A stretch of 64,000 nucleotides of DNA from Agapanthus africanus (lineage: Eukaryota; Streptophyta; Magnoliopsida; Asparagales; Amaryllidaceae): positions 103,842,045 through 103,906,044 of the forward strand of contig JASDDO010000006.1 in NCBI GenBank assembly GCA_030015575.1. Reading direction: 5' to 3'. The notes beneath the pieces were generated by a model. The model did no database searches. It had not been told where the DNA came from and saw only the letters and a list, made by a program, of their open reading frames with translations. A program made the position numbers and the translations under genes. Below are positions 13,801-24,362 of this stretch, piece by piece. Numbering within the stretch: the first letter of the stretch is position 1; the number at the start of each line of letters is the position of its first letter.

Positions 13801-14805
13801 GTTTCTCAGTGCCTGCATTGAATTGCAAATATGAGATCCTGATCCAGTATCCAATACCCAGGAAGTAGAGTTGATCGACAAACAATTCTCAATTACAAAC
13901 ACACCTGAAGTCCAAGACACAGCTTGCTTCGGTTCCTGGTTCTTGGCGTTCCACGCCTTGCAATCCTTCTTCCAGTGCCCTTTCCTGTGACAATGGAAGC
14001 ACTCATCCTGACCAACTACCGGTGCTGCAAACTTTTTCTTTCCCTTCCTTCTCACCTTACTAACACCTCCTCTAGGTTTGGGTGCGGCCTTCTTCTTCCT
14101 TCCTTCGGCCCTAGCCTTGGACCCGGAAGAAGATGTACCGCCAACAAACATAGCGGGTGTTTCCCTTGCCTTCTGCAAGGTGCCCTCTGCACTCCTTAAC
14201 ATGTTCAGGAGTTCCGCAAGTTCAACTTCTTTTCCTTGAAGATTGAAGTTGAGGATAAACTGGGCGTAGGTGGGAGGAAGGGACTGGAGAATAAGGTCTG
14301 TATAGAGCTCATTATCCAAAGTCGTCCCAAGGTCTGCAAGCTTTTCAATGTAGCCGATCATCTTTAGGACATGTTCTCCGACCGATGACCCGACAGCCAA
14401 CCTCGCTCGAAACAAGTTCTTAGAGGTCTCGTATCTTGCTATACGAGATTGCTCTCCATAAAGTTCCTTTGTATGGAGAAATATGCCATCAAGGTCCATA
14501 TCCTCGTGCCTCCTCTGATGTTCATTGTTCATCGAGGCAAGCATGATGCACTTGGCTTTCGCGCAATCTAAATCCCAGGTTTTGCGGATTTCCTTATCCG
14601 CATTGCTGGATTTGGGACCAGGGACAGCAGGTGCTGTAGCGGTGAGGACGTACCCCAGTTTGTCATAGGTCAAAGCCATTTTGACATTCCGCAGCCAATC
14701 TTTATAGTTTGGCCCCATCAGTATATTTTTCTCTAAAAGTAACTTAAGTCCAGTCATTTTCAGGGTCGCTGCAATTAGGAGGGAGAGAAGAAAACTCTTT
14801 AGCAT
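10817..14805 (-). CDS. Copia-2 gag-pol polyprotein region
   Basis: Ty1/copia polyprotein of the usual size (about 1300 residues). In order: gag of the UBN2 type (a likely true start is MTGLKLLLEKN, about 16 residues into the longest frame), a basic linker, a CCHC zinc knuckle CFHCHRKGHWKKDC near residue 269, protease with WVLDTGSGSH near 316, the integrase HH-CC finger (HCRLGHINERR) and core (RSDRGGEYLSAEF, YTPQHNGVSERRNR), reverse transcriptase with LYVDDILLIGND, and RNase H with AFADSGFQSDKDD and STMEAEYIAA. The order gag-PR-INT-RT-RH defines copia. The protein would form particles, copy the element's RNA and insert it. It looks almost whole, with about one break, so I treat it as a recent fossil. 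Host function is not implied. Confidence 0.93.
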
Positions 14806-15607
14806 GATGCTCTTGCAAGTTTAGAGTGGTTTTTAGTTTATCTAAACTGGATGGCTCCCACTGTTTCTCGAATCCTTCCTCAAACCATAAAAGAAGAATT
14901 AGCCAGGACTATTCTCACCATACAATACTTGCTTAACCTTTCAGCCAGGCTTGTGTCGATACTTCGAGGGAGGTTTTCCAACGCTTTCGCGAAGTTCCTT
15001 AATTAAATAACCTCTTTTCTCTGGGGGCGTAACCCCGCTGACACTTTTCTGGACACCTACTAGGTTTATAGCATTGATCGTTAAGTGACGAATATCCTGA
15101 TAAGTAGAATATACTCACAGTAGGATCGGGATCCAAATATCATCGTCTGATAATGTTGTAGGAATGCTACCAACATTCATCAAACTCCAAATGGTATGCA
15201 TCTCCTTGCAAATTTCAGTTTCTTTAGAAATTCCCGATATATGTTTTTGCCCCATGCTCTTATAACCTTGGCTTTGGTCAAAGTGTCATAAGTCACATGT
15301 CAAGTTCTACCCGTCATTATCTTGTTAATTTGAACCCATCTGTATATACCCCTGACTTTGGTCAAATGGTAATACGACTGTCCCAAACCAACTCATCTAT
15401 CTTATGCAACAAATGAAAACCCAGCAGCTACCAAACACTATGCCTTGACTTTAGCCAAAATGCATAGCTTGAATACTACTGAATACCCAAATGAAATGAC
15501 GGAGAGCTACGAATGGTTTTGGCGAAACCGTGAACGTAGTGAACATGATATAACCGAAGGAACCTGATAGCTTTTAAAAGGAGTGGTTAAAGCTCCGCAT
15601 TTAAAAT

Positions 15608-16131
15608 ACAGTAGCGCCCGGAGCGGTTCCGATAAAAAATACGCATGACCGGAATTCCCGTTATGGGAATTCTATCGTTCGCTTCGTCAGTTCCTTCCTT
15701 CGTTTCTCAATTGACTGTCTTATAAAAGAGATTGGAACTCCCAAAATCAAAAGAAACCAATAGGGCTGACAAAAGGCCTCTAGTAGAAGTGACGGGCGAA
15801 GGATCTTTTGAAATCTGATCAGTGACACAGTAAGGAGTGAAGGACAGTAAGGTAGCAATCCTGGTAATAATCTCATTTTTCAATTATTCAACCATTTCAT
15901 TTTACCAAGTTCAACGTTAGCCAGATTAGTCAACATTTATATGTTTCGATGCAACAACAAGATGTTATTAGCGATGTAGGGCTTCGTTCTTCTCTTGTTC
16001 CTGTTTCCATACGGTATCGATGGGCCGCTTCGCTTCACTCGTTGAACTCAGAAACTCAAAAGGCTCCCCGAAAACAACGTTCGACTTGCATGTGTTAAGC
16101 ATATAGCTAGCGTTCCTTCTGAGCCAGGATC
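15608..16131. other. Captured organelle-like DNA in copia-2 leader
   Basis: Compared with copia-1 (near 19633), copia-2 carries about 520 extra bases between 'gctccgcatttaaaa' and 'aaccgagtgg'. The right-hand 69 bases (16063-16131), read on the minus strand, begin GATCCTGGCTCAGAAGGAAC and continue to GTTTTCGGGGAGC. I recognise this as the 5' start of plant mitochondrial 18S rRNA; chloroplast 16S differs (GGATGAACGCTGGCGGC). The rest contains GAAGCGAAGCGG-like stretches and unrecognised sequence of the sort seen in plant mitochondrial spacers, but I cannot name it. A 71-codon minus-strand frame (15661-15876) with a hydrophobic middle is unrecognised. Exact edges are uncertain by a few bases. 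Confidence 0.8.
16063..16131 (-). pseudogene. rrn18: Fragment of mitochondrial 18S rRNA gene (5' end)
   Basis: Sixty-nine bases match, from memory, the start of plant mitochondrial rrn18: GATCCTGGCTCAGAAGGAAC, then GCTAGCTATATGCTTAACAC, ATGCAAGTCGAACGTTG and TTTTCGGGGAGC. After that the sequence departs from the rRNA gene, so this is a fragment of a gene about 1.9 kb long and cannot be a working rRNA. It lies inside the copia-2 leader. Either the element copied it in during a reverse-transcription cycle, or a nuclear insertion of mitochondrial DNA landed in the leader of this copy or an ancestor. Confidence 0.85.
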
Positions 16132-16306
16132 TGTTTTAAAAATAACCGAGTGGTTTCTTTTAAATTGTTCCAACGATTAAAACTTTGGTTTATTTTCTTT
16201 GCATTATAGATAATGCGTCCCATCATTAACCTATCATTGCAGAAAACAACGAAAATACAACGTCTTCTTATGCTATCCGCATTCACCACGGGGTCCCGTC
16301 ATCACC

Positions 16307-16327
16307 CGTTAGGTTACTTAACTAACG
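16307..16327. other. Conserved small hairpin in copia leader
   Basis: CGTTAG (16307-16312) and CTAACG (16322-16327) form a 6-bp stem over a 9-base loop. The surrounding block (about 16265-16360) is the best-conserved part of the leader, repeated in copia-1 (stem 19821-19826 and 19836-19841) and copia-3 (56769-56774 and 56784-56789). Confidence 0.7.
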
Positions 16328-17023
16328 ACAGAGCGGGGGCTGGGCTAGCGCGGGTGTAAAACATAAGTGACGTCTAAATATCTACAATATATATAGATAT
16401 TTTACATTCGTCTGACGCAATGATATACATTCCAGAACATAGATAAACTTTATTGGATTTGCAAGCAATCTGTATTTCTTTTGAGCCTGCAAGAAAAGAC
16501 AGATTACACAGTTTTGATGAATAGCCGTTACCCCACCCTCGACCCCTACGGGTACGGCAAACTACCCGCCCGAAAGTTTGTGTACCCAACCTTGGGTCAG
16601 TCCGAGGAGCAAAAACAGTAAAATGAAATAATACATCGGTGGCTACAACCGCAACCTGGATGTGCCCCGCAAAATAATATTACAACAAATTACATTTACA
16701 ACAAATGAATTAAATAATAACCCATTACAAAACCCCGGCTATACACCACAACAGTCCAATACAGTTTATATGCACAAACAGATAAAACCATTTCAGAAAT
16801 GTACAACCCCCTGCCAACCGACATACTAGCAGTTAGGGGAGGTTTACGAACACATTAAACAATCACAGATATAATCCAATATGCAAATACTGTACAATTT
16901 CGATCGATTAAACATCTTTAATATTGCTCCAAAAACTGCTCTGTTAAACTGAAACCTGAGCAAAATTAAAATATTCCAGAAAACACTAAATATCACAGGG
17001 GACCCACATAAGAAATTTGAGTT

Positions 17024-17105
17024 CATGACTCGGCAACTCGGCCGCGGAACCGCGGCGGATCGCTTGAGATCCGCCGCGCTTCCGCGGCGCTTTAGCCGAG
17101 TCATG
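17024..17105. other. 82-base GC-rich hairpin in copia-2 leader
   Basis: Two 38-base arms (17024-17061 and 17068-17105) separated by a 6-base loop (GCTTGA) pair at 32 of 38 positions. The outer part is CATGACTCGG/CCGAGTCATG and the inner core GCCGCGGAACCGCGGCGGATC-like. Such a structure would be very stable in RNA. Similar modules occur in other element families in this window. Confidence 0.9.
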
Positions 17106-17283
17106 GGCCCAATTTTCTTGGGTGTTCTCCGGTATGCTTTTCCAGCTTTCTGCACAAGCCCGAATAATTTTAGGACATCATTTTAAAATCGACAGAAACT
17201 GATATTTTTTAGGGTTTTCCGGCTTCGTTTTTCCGTTCGAAATTCGTACAAATTTGCAATTAAGCTATTTATTGTTTAACGAG

Positions 17284-17295
17284 GCTCTGATACCA
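17284..17295 (-). other. Copia-2 primer-binding site (initiator Met tRNA)
   Basis: On the minus strand TGGTATCAGAGC follows the 5' LTR after one base. This complements the 3' end of plant initiator methionine tRNA, the usual primer of plant copia elements. Confidence 0.92.
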
Positions 17296-17296
17296 C

Positions 17297-19187
17297 TGTA
17301 AGTCGATGTAGTACACCCCAATACTTGTGGGGAGGCGGAATTTTCAAAAACGAACTTGTTTAGTGAACGAACATCGACTAACCGCTTGAATCGAAGATAA
17401 ACTATAAATAACCAAACACAAAGTGTTTCTTAACTATTGTGTTTAGGGATTATACCTAATGAAACCAGTCCTTCGTCTTTACGATCTCCTTGTTCTCCTC
17501 GGCCTTCTCTAGGTAGTAGACGATCCACCCGAGAGCAAAACTCCAAGCTAAACCTCTAAACTTGAGGCAACTAATCTTCTTGGATTGCTAATCAAAGAAG
17601 CTAGGTGTAATATAGAGATGGTTATGGATTAATTATTCTTACTAATCCTTTGATCTCAACTCATGAGGTGTAAGGATTAGTCTTTTGAAGATGAGAGCTT
17701 GAGGAGAGAGAATGTGAGAATGATTATAGAATAAAGTTATGAGTATCATAATAGATATGAAGCATTTTCTAATAAGAAGAAAAGAATAAAGAGTGATGAA
17801 TAATCATGCTTCATAAAATATCAAGTGGTGATTCATTAGCATGAGTCATTAAGCAATAAATGTGCATTAATGTGATGAATGAATCACCCTCATGACTCTT
17901 ATAACTCATTCAATGTATATGACACATAACCCTCCTTAGTCACCATCTTCTAGAAGCTTCTCGTACAATTACGAGAACGCCCCTCCAATCCGCAAAAATA
18001 CGGAAAAACTTTAGACTGTAAAAATCCAATAACCGGATACCAGTAACTGGCTTAAACCAAAGCCGACTGGTAAAAACTGTCCAAACGACGTAAGTATGTA
18101 AACACACATACGCGTCCGAACCCTTGTCGTAAAACCATACGACCTCTATATCGTTTCGCCTGGAGTAGGAAACTCTCTGTGTGGGACTCTAGAGACTCGA
18201 CTACTACGCTGGCAGTGGGTTTAACCACAGACCGCAAGCGGCACTAGCTGTACGTAACGGTCCCCAGGTAGTTGTCGATAAGAAGGCCGATGAGGAAACC
18301 CATCCGAACTCCTACTGAGTCTTATGTGACAATCTCCATACAGTCCGGTCCGTTCGTCCAAGACTATCGCATATCGGGCCTAGGGGGCGGCAAGCGTCAG
18401 TCCCCTAATAGCGGTATAAGTCGTGTCGGAGGGAAGCCCATTACACCCTGAGAAACTACTGGAACCTACCAGCAAATCTCGCTTGCCCTGGCCAGGGACT
18501 TTGCGTAATGGCTCTCTGACACAGCGCGATATCTACTCCCAATACCGGGAGGGACGAATCCTGTCTAACCGCCACTGCCTCCAAGTGCTCGGGACTGCAC
18601 CCAACTGCTACCTGTTTGCACGACTCCTTTGAGCCGTGGTAGGGTAGCAATCTAAGAACAGTGGGACACACTCGAGGCGAAGTAGCAGTGTCAAGTCTGC
18701 GGACTACGCTGTACTCATGTCACCTGGGAACTGTTCACTGACGACTGGTATAAAACCAACCAACAGTTCCCTGTGAGTCCTGTCCGGTGTACCCGTAACC
18801 TAACGAGCACCTGTATACTATCTCCAGTACGACGTACTGACGGCTGTGGGACAGACCATCTCCCCAACTGGGATGAGAAGCGTACACACTAGTCTACTCC
18901 GGATTATCGATGCTCTGTCTCAATAATCCAACGACCAGGGACCAGAATAAGGATGTGCTTGTAGACTACCCAGCCCCTACTAGTGTGACTGCCATCACAA
19001 CGCTGGTAGACAAGCAAGATCCTAAGAGCTCTATCAATACGTACACTCACATATTAAGATAGAAAAACCAAGTAGCATACCATGTTTAGCAAGACTGTTA
19101 TATACATGTGAATATCCCAAGCTTCCATTAAGTAATATACAAACTAGTATGATACAGTAATGGCCTTCTAGGGCATAAACACTAACA
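17297..19187 (-). repeat. Copia-2 5' LTR
   Basis: LTR of 1891 bases, partner of 8909-10802 with the same TG...CA ends. It lies next to the primer-binding site, so it is the 5' LTR and would hold the promoter for minus-strand transcription. The right copy of the AAAAC target duplication follows at 19188-19192. Confidence 0.95.
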
Positions 19188-20872
19188 AAAACTGAAGGAA
19201 TCCTACCAGAATCATCACACTGCAAATGGTATGCAGTGCTAGCAAGTTTCAGTTCTTTTGAAACTCCCGATGTGGATTTTTACCCCATGCTCTTATGACC
19301 TTGACTTTGGCGAAAATATCATAAGTCACATGTCAAGTTCTACCCGTCATTCTCCAGGTTAATTTGAGCCCACCCGCACATAGCCTTGACTTTGGCCAAA
19401 ATGGCAGAACGACTGCCCCAAACCAACACATCTATCTATGCTACACATGAATACCCAATAGCTACCAATCACTATGCCTTGACTTTGGCCAACATACATA
19501 GCTTGAATACTTATTGACCATTCATGTGAAACGACGGAGGGCTATGAATGGTATTGGAGAAACCGTGAACGTAGTGAACTTGATATAATCGAATGAACGA
19601 GATAGCTTTCAAAAGGATTGGTTCAAGCTCCGCATTTTAAAAGTTTTGTTTTGAAAAGAACCGAGTGGTTTTCAAAGTGTTCCAACGACTTTTACTTGGT
19701 TTATTTTATCTTGCATTAATTCCAATGCGTCCCATCATTTAATCCTACCATTGCAGAAAACAACGAAAATATGACGTACGCTTATGCCATCCGCATTCGC
19801 CACGGGGTCCCGTCATCACCCGTTAGGTTACTTAACTAACGACAGAGCGGGGGCTGGACTAGCGCGGATGCAAAACATAAGCAACGCCTAAATAGATATA
19901 TATAAACATTCGTCAAATGCAATGATAGCCATTCCAGATCATAGATGAATACATTGGATATACTAGGAATCCGCAATTCGTACGAGCCTGTAAGGAAGAA
20001 CGGATTACACGGTCGCGATGAATAGCCAAACCCCACCCGAGACCCCTACGGGTGCGGCAAACTACCCGCCAAGTACCCGAAGCGAAGCAACCTCCCTCAA
20101 CACCGTGAGTAGGCCACTCGGCACTTCGAGATACCCGGTAGTTTGTGCACCCCACCTTGGGTCTATCCTTGGAGAAAAAATAGTAAAAAGAAATTATACA
20201 ATGACGGCTACAACCCCGACCCGGTTGTGCGGCCATACAAATAATTATTACATCAATTTACATATTACAAGAATTGAATGAATAAGAAAAACTCCCATCT
20301 CACAACCCCCCGGCTATTCATCCGCGACAATCCAACTAATTCATATACACATACCATCAACATTACAGATCACAGATATGTATAACCCCCACTAATCGAC
20401 GTATAGCGATTAACGGATGTTCAATACATATATCACATCACAGATATAACCCATTAGCCAAAGTGTAAAGAAGTTCGGTCAAAAAATACGGATTTGTGAC
20501 CACCCCAAAAACCAACTTGTTCTCTGGAAAATCTGGGTGGAAACAAACTATCTCAAAAATCACAAAACATCCCCAGAAGTAAACTGCAAGAAAAACGATC
20601 CACGGCCGAGTCAACTCGGCCGCGGATCCGCGGCAATAGCAAGCTCTTGCCGCGGAACCGTGGTTAGTTGGTCGGTTCAGTGGTTAGTTTTTCTTGCCTG
20701 TACATAGAAAAGCCTGAGCCGATTTTTAAGATATGATTTATTATTTTTAAAGCAGGTCTAAAAATCGGCAGAAAGTTAGGGTTTTGAAAAAATGTTTTGC
20801 TATTTTTTGCGATCGAAGTTCTATATACTTTGCTATCTAGTTAGTTTGTGTTTAGGTAGGCTCTGATACCAC
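19188..20872 (-). other. Copia-1 leader, PBS side
   Basis: Continuation of copia-1 beyond the copia-2 insertion. It matches the copia-2 leader from about 15145 on (for example 'gccccatgctcttat' wording, the CGTTAG hairpin at 19821, and the GC-rich hairpin), but lacks the roughly 520-base organelle-like insert. It ends with the primer-binding site GCTCTGATACCA at 20860-20871, complementary on the minus strand to initiator Met tRNA. No coding sequence. Confidence 0.88.
20604..20663. other. GC-rich double hairpin in copia-1 leader
   Basis: GGCCGAGTCAACTCGGCC (20604-20621) is a perfect 8-bp inverted repeat. It runs into CCGCGGATCCGCGGCAA (20620-20636), which pairs with TTGCCGCGGAACCGTGG (20647-20663) with two mismatches. 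Same place in the leader as the copia-2 hairpin at 17024-17105, but the outer arms differ. Confidence 0.85.
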
Positions 20873-22506
20873 TGTAAGTCCACGTTGCCCACCCCGGTGC
20901 TTGCGGGGAGGCGGAAACGTTATCAAAAATTCGATTTTTACAACTCTAGGCAACATGGACTATATAAAGGAGGGATCTTTGCTAAACAAAACTAACTACA
21001 AAGCTAAAGAGAGTTAGCTACTCGGAAAGTGGGTTATACCTAGGTCTTCAAGTCCTTCTCTCCTTACTCTTTGGAGTGAAAGAAAGGGCTCTCCTTGTCG
21101 CCTTCTTTTGCCGAAGAAAGATCCACCCGAGGGCCTCAACCTTTGGCTCCAACCTCAAACTAGAAGTAACTAAGGTGCTTGGTGTGCTAGGCCTAGGACC
21201 TTAGAAAGAGTAGAGAGTGTTTTGAAGGGATTATCTCAAGCTCAAAATGGTTCTCAACTATGAGAGGGGAGAGCAAGAGAGCGAGGAAGAGGAGGAGAGA
21301 GAATGGAAAATGATAAAGTGAGAAGAATATCTCAACCTTCTCACTTATAAGTGAATTATAGAAATTAGATAATTAGCAAAAGATAATTGTCATGGTTAAT
21401 CAAGAAATGACCATTATCATTTCACATTAAATGCTTTTGCAAGGATCAAAGAGCATCTTTCATATGGAATGATGATGGTCAACTTGTCAACCTAGGTCAA
21501 CGAGTCAAGTATAGTCAAATGGTCAACAACCCTAACCATGCACAATTATAATTAACTAATATCAATAAATCATAATTCACACATAAACATTAGGGTTAAG
21601 AAAATGACACTAGTCATCAACCCTAATCAAAGTCCTCTGCCTCTGTCTCAGTCATCTGTGCATACACACCCGTATCCATGTTCCGAGGAACACGAATTCA
21701 ATGAGATAAAACCAATCCCAAATCATATACTAGGATCCGACTTAAACCAAAGCCCGCTAGTATAAGCTGTCCGGACACCAAACGTGCACAAGTGCGCGGA
21801 TGTGAACGAACCCTGTCGCAAAAAAATGCGACCTCTACTCATTTTGCCTAAAGGCGAATAACCCTCTGTGTGGGACTCTAAAGACTCGACACTACGCTGG
21901 TAGTGGGGTTAACCACAGACCGCAAGAGGCACTAGCTGTACGTAACGGTCCCCAGGTAGATGCCGATAAGATGACTGACGAGGTAAACCCCATCTGAACT
22001 CCTACTGAGCCTGAATGTGACAGTCTCCGTACAGTCCGATCTGTTTGTCTAAGAACTTCGCATGGCGGGCCTAGGGGGGCGGTAAACGTCAGTCCCCTAC
22101 TAGCGGTACAAGTCATGCCGGAGTGTAGCCCAGAATACCTGAGATAACACTGGAAACCTACCAGTCTATCTCGCTTTCCCTGGCCAGGGACTTTGTGTAA
22201 TGGCTCTCCTAGACACAGCTCGATATCAACCCCCAATACCGGGAGAGACGAATCCTGTCTAACCGCCACTGCCTCCAAGTGCTTCGGGACTGCACCCAAA
22301 AACTACCTATTTGCACGACTCCTTTGAGCCGTGGTAGGGTAGCAATCAAAGTACAGTGGGAACACACTCGAGGCGAAGTGACAGTATCAAGTCAACGGAC
22401 TAAGCTGTACTCATGTCACCTCGGAACTGATAACTGACGATTGGTATAATACCAACCAACAGTTCCCGACGAGTCCTGTCCAGTGTACTCGTAACCTAAC
22501 GAGCAC
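20873..22506 (-). repeat. Copia-1 5' LTR (part)
   Basis: Starts TGTAAGTCC right after the primer site and matches the 3' copy at 1018-2550 from 21383 on (for example 'cctctgcctctgtctcagtc'). At 22507 it is cut by the Athila-like LTR; its remaining end lies beyond the window or within unseen sequence. The base before the cut, in the run CGAGCAC, continues as CCGTATAC in the other LTR (2145), which confirms an insertion. Confidence 0.87.
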
Positions 22507-22885
22507 TGATCAGTCGAAAATACTGCATCTTTAACACGGAAACTTCCTTATCATTTGCACTCATTTAGAAGTGTGCGGTATTCATATTTCACATATTAGC
22601 AAATCAGTCGTTAAATATCAGATTGCATGTGTTAGACTCTAAAACCAGCACTATAAAGGAAGTTAACTGCATTTCATGGCATCGTATCATCCCTATATTG
22701 TGCAACACTTGTTTCAAGATTTGTGCAGGAAATTGCAGGATCAAAAGAAGCTGATAAAATACACCAACTCCAAGTTTTGAGATCTGGTAGCAATCCAAAA
22801 GGAAAAATACAATTCAACATATTAGAAAAAGGCCTACATGTGAGCCCAAGACCACACCAGAAGTTTAAAGCCCCAAGCCAACAAA

Positions 22886-22945
22886 GTGGCCGTGGAACCG
22901 CGGCCGGAGCCGACTTGCGCCGCGGTTCCGCGGCGGCGCTGCCAC
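22886..22945. other. GC-rich hairpin in Athila-like LTR
   Basis: GGCCGTGGAACCGCGGCC (22888-22905) and GCCGCGGTTCCGCGGC (22919-22934) are inverted copies about 13 bases apart, bounded by GTGGC and GCCAC. The module lies about 240 bases upstream of the LTR's TATA box. Confidence 0.88.
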
Positions 22946-23183
22946 GTCAGCCCTAAATCTTTGGTGCACAACTCTTCTATCAGTGGCTACAGTTCAGAAA
23001 TGTACTTCAGTTTCCAGAAGACTCCAGAGGCTTCTGCCAGTTTAGCAAACTAGGGTTTCTAAAGCTTAAACAACCCTAGCGTAAAGCCTAAGCTAGCTCC
23101 TGACAAACTATTTCTAGAAGCTCCTCAACAAACGTTTGGAGGGAATTGTAATTTCAAAACCTAGACCTAGGGTTTGGGAAGTC

Positions 23184-23191
23184 TATAAATA
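23184..23191 (+). promoter_or_regulatory. TATA box of Athila-like LTR
   Basis: TATAAATA in the setting CTATAAATAGAAG, followed by a pyrimidine-rich stretch. The same motif is at the corresponding place in the N-A and N-B LTRs. Confidence 0.7.
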
Positions 23192-24344
23192 GAAGCCTAG
23201 ACCTAGGGTTAAGGGGTATCAATCTAGAGCCATTCAATCTCTACTTCTTCAATCTCTTATCAATTACCTCTTTCTTCATCTTCTTCCAGAAGTCTAGTGA
23301 CAAGACTTGTGTGAAACCCTAACCCTAATTCCAATCAACATTCAAGATCCCGAGTACCAAATCAAGCAAGAAGCCCTTCAACCTTTTATGAGCGGAGCCG
23401 ATCTTCAACAGAGCAAGTGGTCCAAGCCGATCCACGACTCACGGAGAAAGGCGAAGTCAAATCGACAATCTAGTTCTTCCTCTTGTAGTTCTTCAGCGAC
23501 TGTAATGAAATTGTTGATATAAATAAGAGGTGAAATTCTTTTATCCTATTTTCTTTAAATTCTTGCATCATGATTCGATCTCAATTTATAATTATAGTTC
23601 TTGTTGTGATGTTTGAGTAATACCCCGCTCGTCGAGGAGTCGAGACGATCAATAGAATGATGATGTAACAAATCTTAAAACGATTATTGAGTCCTACGAG
23701 TTTTGTAAACCCTAGCAAGTTCAAGAATCGACGACCTAGTTTCGTTGCGATGCTTTCTTGATTGTTATCGCTCGAAATTGGGGAGTTATGATCGTTTCTT
23801 GAATTTACTAGAGGCTAGAATGTGAATGATATCGACGAAAGAACAAGGGATAAATGATGAAACCCTAGTTTCATGAGAAATCCCTAACTCTCGTCGATCA
23901 TCATCGATCTAGTATCAACTCTTCGAAGGACAAGAATACGACATCTTGAGATTACATCACATCTATAGATCCGATCGATTCCTATGAGCCTCATTTAGAT
24001 TCTTGATATTTTGTTGGAAAAATTATCGAAACCCGATTCTCGATTGTTTATCATTTTCTTGATTCTTGATTAGACTAGTGACACTTGAATCAATCGATAA
24101 AATCTTGAATCATGTTTTCTTTTCTTTTCGATTAACTTTTCAATTCAAACAAATCAAATATAGAAACGAATCGCACAATCCCTGTGGACGATCCGCACTC
24201 GCTTACGATCTACAACTGACACCGTAGTTGATTGCGGTCAAAATATAATTCTTTGATTGTGAATTTTATTCATTTTCTAAATACCGACACAAAGAAACTT
24301 ATATCAGTTACACGACACAGTCTTGAATTTTATGATCAATCAAA

Positions 24345-24362
24345 TGGCGCCGTTGCCGGGGA
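24345..24362 (+). other. Primer-binding site (tRNA-Asp)
   Basis: TGGCGCCGTTGCCGGGGA complements the 3' end of plant tRNA-Asp and lies two bases after the LTR, as in Athila-type elements. Confidence 0.92.

Larger units (their letters stand above)
14806..17296 (-). other. Copia-2 leader between PBS and gag
   Basis: About 2.5 kb of non-coding sequence between the primer site and gag, long for a copia element. It matches the copia-1 leader (19193-20872) and, more loosely, copia-3 (54835-57081, opposite strand). It holds a hairpin (16307-16327), an insert of organelle-like DNA (about 15608-16131) and a GC-rich hairpin (17024-17105). The small reading frames in it have no recognisable relatives. 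Confidence 0.85.
8909..19187 (-). mobile_element. Copia-2: nearly whole Ty1/copia element
   Basis: A 10.3-kb Ty1/copia element with two LTRs (8909-10802 and 17297-19187), a primer-binding site, an unusually long leader, a gag-pol region and a polypurine tract. It is flanked by AAAAC on both sides (8904-8908 and 19188-19192), a perfect 5-bp target duplication. The LTRs differ at about 20 positions by eye over 1.9 kb (about 1%), plus one 3-base difference, which at 1.3e-8 substitutions per site per year is around 0.4-0.5 million years. It sits inside an older element of the same family (copia-1). The coding part looks almost whole, with about one break. By its RT/RNase H wording it is nearest to the Tork/TAR/Angela group of plant copia; this lineage call is tentative. 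Confidence 0.95.
22507..24342 (+). repeat. Athila-like 5' LTR
   Basis: Starts TGATCAGTCG and ends TCAATCA two bases before the primer site. It has a TATA box (TATAAATA, 23184-23191) preceded by a GC-rich hairpin, and a U5 end with CCCTGTGGACGATCCGCACTC and TTGATTGCGGT, wording shared with the LTR ends of N-A and N-B. Confidence 0.82.

Noticed and set aside
15661-15876. Mitochondrial protein gene on the minus strand (71 codons)
   Set aside because: Hydrophobic middle, but I cannot match it to any known mitochondrial protein; it may be chance.
16063-16131. Functional rRNA gene
   Set aside because: Only 69 bases of an approximately 1.9-kb rRNA match, inside a retrotransposon leader.
24345-24362. 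tRNA genes at the primer-binding sites
   Set aside because: Only 12-18 bases complementary to tRNA ends (also at 17284, 20860, 33131, 41885, 54836, 61209); no tRNA body.
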